DNA of 64,000 nt, from contig NZ_CP092109.1 of assembly GCF_025263685.1 (NCBI RefSeq), positions 3,349,001 through 3,413,000 of the forward strand, given 5' to 3'. Every line of letters begins with the position of its first letter. Within the stretch, counting starts at the first letter, position 1. The notes beneath the pieces are model-generated. The model was not told the origin of the DNA, ran no database searches, and saw only the letters and a program-made list of their open reading frames with translations. The position numbers and the translations under genes were made by a program. This document shows, one piece after another, positions 56,331 to 64,000 of the stretch. The stretch comes from Geoalkalibacter halelectricus. Lineage in GTDB: Bacteria > Desulfobacterota > Desulfuromonadia > Desulfuromonadales > Geoalkalibacteraceae.

Positions 56331-57276
56331 AGCCCTTTTTCCGCAGAATGATCAGAAAGCAGGGGGCCCCGATCAGGGCCGCAATGACTCCCGCCGGGAT
56401 TTCCAGAGGGGCTGCGAGGGTTCGCCCCGCGCCGTCCGCCAGACACAGGAGCGCACCGCCGACCAGGGCCGCGGCAGGCACGCTGAAGCGGGCGTCGGAG
56501 CCGACCCAGTGGCGAACGGCATGAGGCACCAGCAGACCGATAAAGCCGACCGTGCCTCCCAGGGAAATGGCGGCGGCGGTCATCAGGGACGCGGCGATGA
56601 ACAGCAGCAACCGCTCTGTGCCCGGCGAGAAGCCGAGCCCGTGGGCGATCTCGTCTCCCAGGGTCAGGGCATTGAGTCCTTTGGCGCGAATCAGGGCCAA
56701 AGTCAAGCCGGCGGCGATGAGGACCGCGCCTGCGGGAACCAGGCCCCAATCCGCCATGGAGAGATCGCCCGACATCCACAAAATCGCCCGCTTGAGCCCG
56801 TCGTTGCTCGAAACGGTCATGACGAGCAGAAGCAGGGCGGAGAAGAAAAAGCCCATGCCGATGCCGCCCAGCAGCAGGCGATCGGGTCTGAGGCCCTGGG
56901 GGCTGCGACCCAGGGCGGCCACCGCGGCGCAGGTGAGCAGTGCGCCGGCAAAGGCCAGAATGGGCACCGGCAAGGGCAGGGCGGTGGCCGTCATCAGGCC
57001 GAATGCCGCGGCCAGAGCCGCGCCGCTCGATATTCCCAGCACATAGGGGTCGGCTAGAGGGTTGCGAAATACTCCCTGAAGGATGGCGCCCGAGGCCCCG
57101 AGGGCCGCTCCCATGAGAAAGGCGACGAAGACGCGGGGCAGGCGCAGGGCGACCAGGATCTGCCAGTCCTCGGGCGTTATGTGCAGGGGGTTGATGAAGC
57201 GCGGCCCGCTCAGCACCGACAAAAGCGTCGCGAGCAGCACGGCGAGAATCAATACGGTCGTTTTGGCTGGGCTCAT
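56320..57276 (-). CDS. btuC: Cobalamin ABC transporter permease
   Basis: 318 residues, FecCD/BtuC type: LPRVFVAFLMGAALGASGAILQGVFRNPLADPYVLGISSGAALAA and GFIGLLVPHAVRHWVGSDAR are family signatures; about ten helices. Its stop overlaps btuD, its start overlaps btuF by 4 bp. Confidence 0.94.
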   Translation of the reverse strand: MSPAKTTVLILAVLLATLLSVLSGPRFINPLHITPEDWQILVALRLPRVFVAFLMGAALGASGAILQGVFRNPLADPYVLGISSGAALAAAFGLMTATALPLPVPILAFAGALLTCAAVAALGRSPQGLRPDRLLLGGIGMGFFFSALLLLVMTVSSNDGLKRAILWMSGDLSMADWGLVPAGAVLIAAGLTLALIRAKGLNALTLGDEIAHGLGFSPGTERLLLFIAASLMTAAAISLGGTVGFIGLLVPHAVRHWVGSDARFSVPAAALVGGALLCLADGAGRTLAAPLEIPAGVIAALIGAPCFLIILRKKGYGL

Positions 57277-58166
57277 GGCGGGGCATGCTCCCGCCGCTCG
57301 TTGAGGGCGTGCGACAAATCGGCGATGCCCTCGGCGATCCGCGGCCCGGCGCGGTACAGGGCGTCATCGACGAAAATCAGGCGATCTTCCTGAATCGCCC
57401 CAAGACTGCCGAGGCGCTGCATGAGTCCTTCAGCAAGGGTCGCCATGGCGCCTTGGCCTTGCCCGAAAATAATCACCTCGGGCTTGCGACGCAGAACCTC
57501 CTCGACGGAAAAGCGTGGATAGCTGACTCCGGTGCCTGCGGCGATGTTGTCGAACCCCAGGAGGGTCAGCGCATCGTCGACCAGAGTGTCGGTTCCGGCA
57601 ACGATGAGGGGCTCGGGCCAGATGACGAACAGCGCACGCTTGCGGTCGGCCGCCGGGACGGTTTCGGCAACTTGGGCGTGGCGCAGGATGGTCTTCTCCA
57701 GGTTCTGCGCCAGCCGCTCTGCCGCGGTCGGCGCTTGAAGATCCTTGCCCAGATCGCGGATTCCCTGGGGGATGTCTTCCATGCGCCGGGCGGTGAAGAC
57801 ATGGATTTTCACGCCGAGGCGTTCGAGCCGCTGCGCCACTTCGCGCGGGTTGCCGTCCATGGATAATACGACCAGGTCCGGCTTGAGGGCCAGAATCGCC
57901 TCCAGGGAGGGGTTGGACATGCCGCCCACCCGGGTGCGGCTGAGCGCCTTCTGCGGCCGGTCGCAGAAGGAGGTGACGCCCACCACCTGCTCGCCGAGGT
58001 CCAGGGCGAAAAGAATTTCGGTCATGGCCGGAGCCAGGGAGACGATGCGCTGCGGCGTGGCGGCCTGAAGCTGCGCGCCGAAAAGCACGAAGGCGGCGCA
58101 CAGGCAGGCCGTGCGGAGGACGCCTGGGTCGTACCTGCGATGTTTTCTGCCGGTCTTGTCCGTCAA
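57273..58166 (-). CDS. btuF: Cobalamin-binding periplasmic protein
   Basis: 297 residues. Signal sequence about 1-34, then RIVSLAPAMTEILFALDLGEQVVGVTSFCDRPQ and PSLEAILALKPDLVVL, the BtuF/FhuD-class fold. Overlaps btuB by 4 bp. Cobalamin specificity rests on the riboswitch and BtuB. Confidence 0.92.
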   Translation of the reverse strand: MTDKTGRKHRRYDPGVLRTACLCAAFVLFGAQLQAATPQRIVSLAPAMTEILFALDLGEQVVGVTSFCDRPQKALSRTRVGGMSNPSLEAILALKPDLVVLSMDGNPREVAQRLERLGVKIHVFTARRMEDIPQGIRDLGKDLQAPTAAERLAQNLEKTILRHAQVAETVPAADRKRALFVIWPEPLIVAGTDTLVDDALTLLGFDNIAAGTGVSYPRFSVEEVLRRKPEVIIFGQGQGAMATLAEGLMQRLGSLGAIQEDRLIFVDDALYRAGPRIAEGIADLSHALNERREHAPP

Positions 58167-59989
58167 AGGCTCACCCTCAGGCCGCCGAAGGCGGCGAAGC
58201 CCGGCGTGCCGAAATCGCCGGCTTCCTCATAGTCTTTGTCGAAAAGATTGTCGATGCGGGCATAGACGCTCAGTGCCTTGGTTAGAGCGTAGGCGCCGCG
58301 TAGGTTGACGAGTCCGTAGGCGGAAAGGTCGCGCCCGGTGGAGGAGTCGAACCTTCTGGATACATAGATATGGTCCGCTCCCAGACTCACCGCAGAAAAA
58401 GTGTATTCCACCGACGACACCACCTTGGCGCGCGGCCGCAAGGGAAGCCGTGACTGGGCGTCGACATCGAGGGCATCCAGCCAGGTGTAGGAGCTTTGTA
58501 TCAGCAAAGTGTCCAGAGGCCTTGCCGCGGCGGTCAATTCGAGTCCCTTGACACGTGCTCGACCGATATTGTCCGCCGTGAAGGTGGCGAAGTTGGTCTG
58601 GATGAGATCGCGGTAGCGCTGCTGGAACCAGGTAGCGCCTAGGGTGAGGCGTCCGGCGAAGAGATCCTGCTCCAAACCCACATCCCAGGCGGTGCTTTTC
58701 TCCGGCCTAAGGTCGGGGTTGCCGTAAAAGGGAAAAAACAGTTCGTTGAGGGAGGGGGCGCGAAAGCCGCTTCCGTGGTTGGCTCGGATGCGCAGATCCC
58801 GGGCGCGGAGGTGGTATAGCGCCCCGATGCGGTAGGTGAGTTCGTCGCCGAAGGTTTCGTGGTCGTCGTAACGCAGTCCCGCGTCGAGGATCAGGTTTTG
58901 ATCCAAAAGCCGCAATTTGGCGTTGACATAACCGGCTTTATTGTCCACCGCCTCATCGAAGACCTCTTTGTTTTCAGCGGCTTCGCGCCGATAGGCGATG
59001 CCCCCGCTGAGAGTCAGCCGGTGGAGATCCACAACGTGTTGCCAATCAAGCTGACGGGTGAGGGTGTTGATGCGGGCATTGTTCCATAAGGTGTCGGGAT
59101 CTTCTGATTTCAGCCGCTGTCCTGCCAGGGACAAGCCTAGGCTCTGTTCGTAATTGTCCAGAGGAAAAATCGTGCCTCTGAGGGCAATCAGATAGTCGTC
59201 GCGCCTCTGGATCCAGTTCAGGGCGTCCACCATTCCCACCCCCGCTTCGAAGTCGTCGAGCTCTGAACGGTCGTGGGCGTAGCGCAGATTGAGATCGAGG
59301 CTGGTGCGGGCCGATGGAGAATAGCCCAGCCGCGCGGAAAGCGTGGTGTTGGTATAGCCGTCGGGTTCCGTGCCGCTGCGCGCTGCTGAGATGCCTTGCG
59401 TATCGAACCAGGTGGCGCTGAGTCGGTAATCATGGCGCTCCGTGCCGCCGGAGAGGGATCCCGACGCCTTGCGCGTGGAAAACGAGCCGGCCTCCAAAAG
59501 GAGGTTTGTCTTGGGTGGGCCGGCCCCTTTGCGGGTGATGATGTTGACGACGCCGGCCATGGCTTCCGACCCGTAGAGAGTGCTTTGCGGTCCCTTGAGG
59601 ATTTCGATGCGCTCGATATCGTCGGTCAGAAGTCCGCCCAGGTCCGCCGCGCCGGTAGAGGGGCTGTTCACCCGCACGCCGTCCACCAGCACCAGCACCT
59701 GGCGGCCGTTGCCGCCGCGCAGCAGCAAAGTGGCGTTTTTTCCGGCCCCGCCGTTTTGCACCACGAACAGGTCCGATCGGGTTCGAAGCAACTCGGTCAC
59801 AAAGGGGGTTCCCCTTGACTCGATCTCATCGCGGGAGATGACCGTCAGGGATTGAGGCACGTCGGTTCGCGGTTCGTCCCAGCGGGAGGCGGTGACGACG
59901 ATTTCCGGAAGATTGAAGGTCTGAGGTTGGGCGAAGGCCGGGGTGGATAGGGACAGGACGAACAACAGGCGAAAGATGCCCTTGAGCAT
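58163..59989 (-). CDS. btuB: TonB-dependent cobalamin receptor
   Basis: 608 residues. Signal peptide to AFAQ, TonB box in LPEIVVTASR, plug (VPQSLTVISRDEIESRGTPFVTELLR, LLRGGNGRQVLVLVDGVRVN, IERIEILKGPQSTLYGSEAMAGVVNIIT), then a 22-strand barrel ending DNLFDKDYEEAGDFGTPGFAAFGGLRVSL with terminal hydrophobic residue. First gene of btuBFCD behind a cobalamin riboswitch. Confidence 0.94.
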   Translation of the reverse strand: MLKGIFRLLFVLSLSTPAFAQPQTFNLPEIVVTASRWDEPRTDVPQSLTVISRDEIESRGTPFVTELLRTRSDLFVVQNGGAGKNATLLLRGGNGRQVLVLVDGVRVNSPSTGAADLGGLLTDDIERIEILKGPQSTLYGSEAMAGVVNIITRKGAGPPKTNLLLEAGSFSTRKASGSLSGGTERHDYRLSATWFDTQGISAARSGTEPDGYTNTTLSARLGYSPSARTSLDLNLRYAHDRSELDDFEAGVGMVDALNWIQRRDDYLIALRGTIFPLDNYEQSLGLSLAGQRLKSEDPDTLWNNARINTLTRQLDWQHVVDLHRLTLSGGIAYRREAAENKEVFDEAVDNKAGYVNAKLRLLDQNLILDAGLRYDDHETFGDELTYRIGALYHLRARDLRIRANHGSGFRAPSLNELFFPFYGNPDLRPEKSTAWDVGLEQDLFAGRLTLGATWFQQRYRDLIQTNFATFTADNIGRARVKGLELTAAARPLDTLLIQSSYTWLDALDVDAQSRLPLRPRAKVVSSVEYTFSAVSLGADHIYVSRRFDSSTGRDLSAYGLVNLRGAYALTKALSVYARIDNLFDKDYEEAGDFGTPGFAAFGGLRVSL

Positions 59990-60016
59990 GGATTAACCTC
60001 CCTCGAAGTTGTCGGA

Positions 60017-60180
60017 CGGCGCGGTATTCCGGCTCAGGGCGACCTACTGACCCGCCTTCCCAGGAGAAATCCCAGTGGCTGTTCCCACGCGATCAGTGCG
60101 CGGGCGGGCGTTCGTTCCCATTACGGCTGCGGGGCAGCGGGGGCTTTACACCCCTCTTCCTCACATCCGTCCGTTTTGAA
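60017..60180 (-). ncRNA. Cobalamin riboswitch
   Basis: Minus-strand leader of btuB. It contains GCTGCCCCGCAGCCGTAATG and GGGAACGAA, and the B12 box region GCCACTGGGATTTCTCCTGG followed by GAAGGCGGG. Distal stems and a GGTGTAAAGCCCCC segment complete the fold. Bound cobalamin should repress the btuBFCD operon. Confidence 0.92.
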
Positions 60181-60235
60181 AATGGATCAAGTGCTTGTTG
60201 ATAATAGATAAGGGCGCGGCAGTCAAGAAAAAGGA

Positions 60236-60946
60236 CTAAAAGGGCAGGTTTTGAGCCGGAGGCTCAATGAGGTCCTTAAGCTTCCATTCATCGGAAAAAA
60301 AACGGCCGCAACCGCGCAGAACGTCCCCGTTGAGTTGCAACTCGGCGCGCGTGGGGAAACGTTCGCCGCTCATGCTGTCTTGGCAAGGCTCGCGGTCGAT
60401 GCGTAGCTTCGCCTGAACCCCTTCGGTTTGCCCGAGGAACGAGACTGTGTTCGCGGAGGTATCCGGTTCGGGGTCCGTGGTTGCAAAGACCAATTCGCGA
60501 CTGCCGTAGTCGAGAGTCAGGCGCATGGCCGGAGTTGCTCCCCCCTCGACTTCGGCGACCCATCCAGGTTCCTGGCCGATGGCGCGGTATTGGAGGCCGC
60601 GCTCGCGGGCCTCGGCCCAGGGGGAAGGGGCCTGCGTCGCCCGGCAGATCAGGGGCTCGTCGCCGTCCAGGCTCAGCAATGCTTCATCCCGCCCCTTGCT
60701 CCAGAATTCATTGTCCCTTTGATCCGCAAAGCGTGCACCCGAAGCTGCGACCACCGGCGCAAGGCGCAGGTCTCCCCGCCCCATGATCAAGAGCAGTTCG
60801 CCATTTTCAAGCAGGGTGTGAATGCGCAGGTCACCGCACTGATAGGTTTGTTCGGAAGCGGGGGACGGAGGCGGGGCCGCCGGCAGGGTGGGGCGGCAGG
60901 CGCCCAGCGTTGCTGCGAGTAGCGATAGGAGAATAAAAAGACGCAC
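60236..60946 (-). CDS. MliC-like / COG3650 lipoprotein
   Basis: 236 residues from GTG 60946 (GGAGG 6-7 nt upstream). Lipobox FILLSLLAATLGAC. Residues about 40-110 (YQCGDLRIHTLLENGELLLIMGRGDLRL...EALLSLDGDEPLIC) look like MliC, an inhibitor of c-type lysozyme; residues 120-236 (YRAIGQEPGWVAEVE...RTRAELQLNGDVLRGCGRFF in outline) match the COG3650 heat-shock-like domain. Anchored in the envelope; lysozyme inhibition is inferred from the domain only. Confidence 0.82.
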   Translation of the reverse strand: MRLFILLSLLAATLGACRPTLPAAPPPSPASEQTYQCGDLRIHTLLENGELLLIMGRGDLRLAPVVAASGARFADQRDNEFWSKGRDEALLSLDGDEPLICRATQAPSPWAEARERGLQYRAIGQEPGWVAEVEGGATPAMRLTLDYGSRELVFATTDPEPDTSANTVSFLGQTEGVQAKLRIDREPCQDSMSGERFPTRAELQLNGDVLRGCGRFFSDEWKLKDLIEPPAQNLPF

Positions 60947-60975
60947 CCTGTGCCTCCGGCAAGGTAAGTGGGGGA

Positions 60976-61374
60976 TTAAGGTACTGCGATTTCCAGGCCC
61001 AGGTCCTCCCATTCGGGAAAGCCGCCGAGGAAGGTGAAAACTTGTGCGTGACCGAGTCTTTGCGCCGCGACCGCGGCCTCGATGGCCAGACCTCAGGTGT
61101 AGCCTCGGCAATAGAAGATCAGCGGAATGCTCCGGTCTTGCGGCAGATGGATTTGGATGGCGCTGAATTGCTGGGGGGGGATGTTGATGGCCGTGGGCAG
61201 ATGACCGCGGGCATACTCCTCGGTGGTCCGAGTGTCAACGATCAGGACATGTTGCTTTTGGTCCAGAAGGTTTTTCACCTCGCCCGCGGGTAGATTCGGG
61301 ATGTTTTGTGCCCAGATGTTCGGGGCGGCAAGCAGAAGCGCTATCAGAACAAGGGCGTACCCAAAGTTTTTCAT
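60976..61374 (-). CDS. Exported rhodanese-like protein with in-frame UGA (predicted Sec94)
   Basis: Read through UGA at 61095-61093, the frame gives 132 residues from ATG 61374 (AAGGAGG) to TAA 60976. N-terminal signal KNFGYALVLIALLLAAPNIWAQ. Rhodanese body: LLDQKQHVLIVDTRTTEEYARGHLPTAINIP, then PLIFYCRGYT with active-site Cys89, UGA as residue 94, and GLAIEAAVAAQRLGHAQVFTFLGGFPEWEDLGLEI, which is the standard rhodanese end. Stopping at UGA would remove the last third of the domain. Cys89-x4-Sec94 forms a selenylsulfide-capable pair. A SECIS-like hairpin follows the UGA. A sequencing error or pseudogene is the alternative. Confidence 0.78.
61064..61077 (-). promoter_or_regulatory. SECIS-like hairpin for UGA decoding
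   Basis: On the minus strand GCCGC-GGTC-GCGGC forms a 5-bp stem with a GG-starting tetraloop. The first loop G is 21 nt after the UGA, inside the 16-37 nt range expected for bacterial SECIS elements. Confidence 0.6.
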
Positions 61375-61398
61375 CAACTTCCTCCTTGGGACAGGGGG

Positions 61399-61435
61399 AA
61401 AAGAAAAAGGGGTCGGCAGAATGTCTGCGACCCCT
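61399..61435 (-). terminator. Terminator of tRNA-Ala
   Basis: On the minus strand GGGGTCGCAGA pairs with TCTGCCGACCCC (one bulge), then TTTTTCTTTT. The rhodanese start lies 25 bp further on. Confidence 0.82.
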
Positions 61436-61445
61436 TGTTTTCTTT

Positions 61446-61521
<76 letters not shown>

Positions 61522-61535
61522 TCAAACGAGGCCTG

Positions 61536-61565
61536 TTTATAGCAAAAGCCGAAAGGGCGAGTCAA
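61536..61565 (-). promoter_or_regulatory. Sigma70-type promoter of tRNA-Ala
   Basis: On the minus strand TTGACT (61565-61560), 18 bp, TATAAA (61541-61536), ending 15 bp before the tRNA. Confidence 0.65.
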
Positions 61566-61642
61566 TAAAATTTTTTTGCTGCGTCAAATTGGGTGCGTTT
61601 TCGTTTGATCTTGGTTCGGCAAAGGGCGCAGAGGGTCTGGGA

Positions 61643-61670
61643 TTGACAAGATCGTAGCTTAGGCTAACCT
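61643..61670 (+). promoter_or_regulatory. Sigma70-type promoter of nfeD
   Basis: TTGACA (61643-61648), 16-bp spacer, TAACCT (61665-61670). The predicted start point falls at or next to the nfeD ATG (61677). Confidence 0.5.
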
Positions 61671-61676
61671 TATTCC

Positions 61677-63005
61677 ATGAAACGATTTCAGAGGCTTATC
61701 CCATTTCTGCTGATTATTTCGCTGGCTGTTTCCATGCTCGTCTCCCAGGGGTTGAGCAGCCAGACGCCGACTGCGGCGACCGCGCGGATCAATGTCGTGC
61801 AGGTCGCCGATGTCATCAATCCGGTGGTCGCGCGGTTCATCAAGGATGAGATCGAGCGAACCAACCGCGAGGGCATGCACGCCTTTCTGCTGGAACTCGA
61901 CACCCCCGGCGGTCTTGATACGGCCATGCGGGACATCATCCAATCCATTCTCAATTCCCAGGCTCCGGTCATCGTCTATGTGGCTCCGCGCGGCGCGCGC
62001 GCAGCCTCGGCCGGGGCGCTCATCACCCTGGCGGCGGATTTTGCCGCCATGGCTCCCGGCACCAACATCGGCGCGGCTACGCCCGTGGCCCTCGGTGGCG
62101 GTGAGCAGGACGACGCCATGATGGAGAAGGTGTTGCAGGATGCGGTGGCCTATGCCAAAAGCCTGGCCGAGCAGCGCGGACGCAACAAGGAGTGGGCCGA
62201 GCGCATCATTCGCGAGGGGCTTTCCTCCTCGGCGCGCGAGGCGCTGGAGCTACAGGTTATCGACATCATCGCCGACGATCGCGACGATCTTTTTGCCCAA
62301 CTCGACGGTCGGCGTTATCTGCGTGCCGGGCAGTCCATGACCCTGGCGACCGCGCAGGTGGATCTGGTGTTTTCCGAAATGAACTGGCGCCAGCAGATCC
62401 TCACCGCCATCAGCAATCCCAACGTGGCCTATTTGCTGTTGATGCTCGGCTTTCTTGGGATTTTTTTCGAACTCTCCAACCCCGGCGCCATCGTTCCCGG
62501 CGCCATTGGCGCCATTGCCTTGCTGTTGGCCTTTTTCGGGTTGCAGACCCTACCGGTCAATTATGTCGGCGTGCTGCTGCTGTTCCTTGCGGTGGTGTTG
62601 TTCATGCTTGAGATCTATGTGTCTTCGTACGGAATGTTGACGGTGGGCGGCATATTGTCCATGGCCCTGGGGTCGCTCATGCTGATCGATACGGCCGAGC
62701 CTTACATGCAGATCTCGCGCGCCGTTATTTTCGCCACGGTGCTGGTCTGCGCGGGATTTTTCATCGTCGTTATCTATTTCGTTACCCGCACCCAGCGCCG
62801 GCCGGCCTTTTCCGGAACCGAAGGTATGGTCGGCGAACGTGGTCGCGCCGACTCGCCCATCGCGCCCGAGGGCCGGGTGTTCGTCCACGGTGAACTCTGG
62901 ACGGCCGTTTCCAGCGAACATATCGCCGAAGGTGAGCCCATTGAAGTGGTCGGTATGTTGCCTGGTATGAAACTCGAGGTGCGCCGGATTAAATCCGAAC
63001 GCTGA
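61677..63005 (+). CDS. nfeD: NfeD-type membrane serine protease (ClpP-class)
   Basis: 442 residues. Signal sequence (LIPFLLIISLAVSMLVSQGLSSQ), ClpP-like domain with the catalytic Ser in RGARAASAGALITLAADFAAMAPGTNIGAATPV and the Lys in the following helix, four or five membrane helices (about 235-375), then the OB-fold NfeD domain (GTEGMVGERGRADSPIAPEGRVFVHGELWTAVS). It cleaves partner stomatin-type proteins. No RBS is visible. The slipin gene follows 62 bp later. Confidence 0.94.
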   Translation: MKRFQRLIPFLLIISLAVSMLVSQGLSSQTPTAATARINVVQVADVINPVVARFIKDEIERTNREGMHAFLLELDTPGGLDTAMRDIIQSILNSQAPVIVYVAPRGARAASAGALITLAADFAAMAPGTNIGAATPVALGGGEQDDAMMEKVLQDAVAYAKSLAEQRGRNKEWAERIIREGLSSSAREALELQVIDIIADDRDDLFAQLDGRRYLRAGQSMTLATAQVDLVFSEMNWRQQILTAISNPNVAYLLLMLGFLGIFFELSNPGAIVPGAIGAIALLLAFFGLQTLPVNYVGVLLLFLAVVLFMLEIYVSSYGMLTVGGILSMALGSLMLIDTAEPYMQISRAVIFATVLVCAGFFIVVIYFVTRTQRRPAFSGTEGMVGERGRADSPIAPEGRVFVHGELWTAVSSEHIAEGEPIEVVGMLPGMKLEVRRIKSER

Positions 63006-63067
63006 TTCTTTTGTCCGCGCAAGGGACCTTTGCCTTCCGCCAGCATTTTTCTTAAGGAGGTCAACTT

Positions 63068-63841
63068 ATGGATTTGCCCGTCAATATTTTCTGGCTGGTG
63101 ATACTTGCTTTGCTGGTGGTCATTATCGCCAGCGCCATCCGCATGCTTTACGAGTACGAGCGTGGGGTGGTTTTTCGTCTCGGGCGTTTCTCCAGCGTAA
63201 AAGGACCGGGCTTGCGTTTCATCATCCCCGGTGTCGATCGCATGGTGAAGGTAAGCTTGCGCACCGTGGCCATGGACGTGCCGCCGCAGGACGTCATCAC
63301 CAAGGACAACGTTTCGATCAAGGTGAATGCGGTCATCTATTTCCGCGTGGTCAGTCCCGATAAGGCCCTGATCGAGGTGGAAAACTATCTCTACGCCACC
63401 AGTCAGTTGGCCCAGACATCGCTGCGCAGTGTTCTCGGTCAGTCGGAGCTGGATGACCTGCTGGCCCATCGCGATCAGATCAACCAGCATTTGCAGGAGT
63501 TGCTCGATCGGCAGACCGACCCCTGGGGCGTGAAGATTTCCAACGTCGAAATCAAGCATGTCGACTTGCCCTCGGAAATGCAGCGCGCCATGGCACGACA
63601 AGCCGAGGCGGAGCGTGAGCGGCGCTCCAAGGTCATTCACGCCGAGGGGGAATTCCAGGCATCTCAAAAGTTGGCCGAGGCCGCCAGTATCATTTCCAAG
63701 GAAACCGGTGCCCTGCAACTGCGCTTCCTGCAAACTCTGACGGAGGTGTCGGCGGAGAAGAACTCCACGATTATCTTCCCCGTGCCTCTCGATCTGTTGA
63801 CCCCGTTTCTGGACAAAATGAAGAAAGACAAAGAGGGGTGA
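63068..63841 (+). CDS. Slipin (stomatin/prohibitin family)
   Basis: 257 residues. N-terminal membrane hairpin ([21 protein letters not shown]), SPFH domain ([65 protein letters not shown]), then a coiled coil ([32 protein letters not shown]). Scaffold protein of membrane microdomains, normally cut by NfeD. AAGGAGG RBS. Confidence 0.95.
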   Translation: MDLPVNIFWLVILALLVVIIASAIRMLYEYERGVVFRLGRFSSVKGPGLRFIIPGVDRMVKVSLRTVAMDVPPQDVITKDNVSIKVNAVIYFRVVSPDKALIEVENYLYATSQLAQTSLRSVLGQSELDDLLAHRDQINQHLQELLDRQTDPWGVKISNVEIKHVDLPSEMQRAMARQAEAERERRSKVIHAEGEFQASQKLAEAASIISKETGALQLRFLQTLTEVSAEKNSTIIFPVPLDLLTPFLDKMKKDKEG

Positions 63842-63862
63842 GGAAATTTTTTGGATTCTTCC

Positions 63863-63889
63863 AGGCGGACCGTTGCGTCCGCCTTTTTT
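63863..63889 (+). terminator. Terminator of the nfeD-slipin operon
   Basis: GGCGGAC (63864-63870) pairs with GTCCGCC (63877-63883), then TTTTTT. The last 110 bp of the window show no gene. Confidence 0.85.
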
Positions 63890-64000
63890 CTTGGTTGGCC
63901 CATCTCCTATGTGGGAAAAGATGCGAAGACGAGGATTTTTTTTGTGTTGTGATTTCAGGAGGTTGGAACTTAGAACGACATTCTAGCTTGACAGGCATGC

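Overview
The window looks like a chromosome segment of a Gram-negative, GC-rich, anaerobic or microaerophilic deltaproteobacterium, most like the Desulfuromonadales/Geobacterales. This is inferred from the gene mix, with no database search: a TonB-dependent B12 receptor, a YdbH/YdbL-type envelope pair, a sigma54 activator, Aquifex-type aconitase, GGDEF and PilZ proteins, an Rrf2-cysK pair, hemerythrin, and a UGA (selenocysteine-type) codon inside a rhodanese gene. Most genes are ordinary core genes with good ribosome binding sites and hairpin terminators.

Layout. 1-7.98 kb: 5' part of a DEAD-box helicase with an attenuator-like leader, a small protein, carB, yceH, slyD-type FKBP, ppnP, a small membrane protein and a class V PLP enzyme. 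7.98-12.5 kb: a minus-strand unit that is the most unusual thing here. It holds a B12-binding radical SAM enzyme with a C-terminal PqqD-like (RRE) domain, a 57-residue peptide ending in eight Cys-His-Ala-Pro-Ala-type repeats, a private terminator, a Trm112-like/SAM methyltransferase and an M19 dipeptidase. It reads as a ribosomally made, post-translationally modified peptide (RiPP) locus. 12.5-23.2 kb: DUF1847 protein, flavin reductase, Rrf2-cysK-larE with two followers, aconitase, GGDEF-PilZ, DUF362 ferredoxin, and a hemerythrin operon with a CRP/FNR-type dyad upstream. 23.2-29 kb: a pseudopilin with a collagen-like tail, REC-PilZ, and the YdbL/YdbH pair. 29-35 kb: a sigma54 promoter with two upstream dyads in front of a small periplasmic protein, facing an NtrC-type regulator and Met-rich sensor kinase that follow polA.

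35-47.5 kb is an accessory region. It has a poly-G tract that looks like an assembly fault, SprT, an antiporter, remnants of IS110, IS200/605 and a group II intron, a MITE-like palindrome, a RES-Xre toxin-antitoxin pair, two intact and one decayed ParE/Phd-type pairs, a frameshifted gene, an orphan membrane protein and an SMR efflux gene, ending at tRNA-Leu. 47.7-55.5 kb: pabC-pabB, aroC, two MFS transporters and a methyltransferase. 55.5-60.2 kb: a complete btuB-F-C-D cobalamin uptake operon behind a cobalamin riboswitch. 60.2-64 kb: a MliC-like lipoprotein, the rhodanese with in-frame UGA and a SECIS-like hairpin, tRNA-Ala, and nfeD-slipin.

How it fits together: B12 uptake (55.5-60.2 kb) could supply the cobalamin that the peptide-linked radical SAM enzyme (10.1-12.1 kb) should need. 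Several dispersed palindromic repeats sit between genes, two of them in matching pairs far apart in the window.
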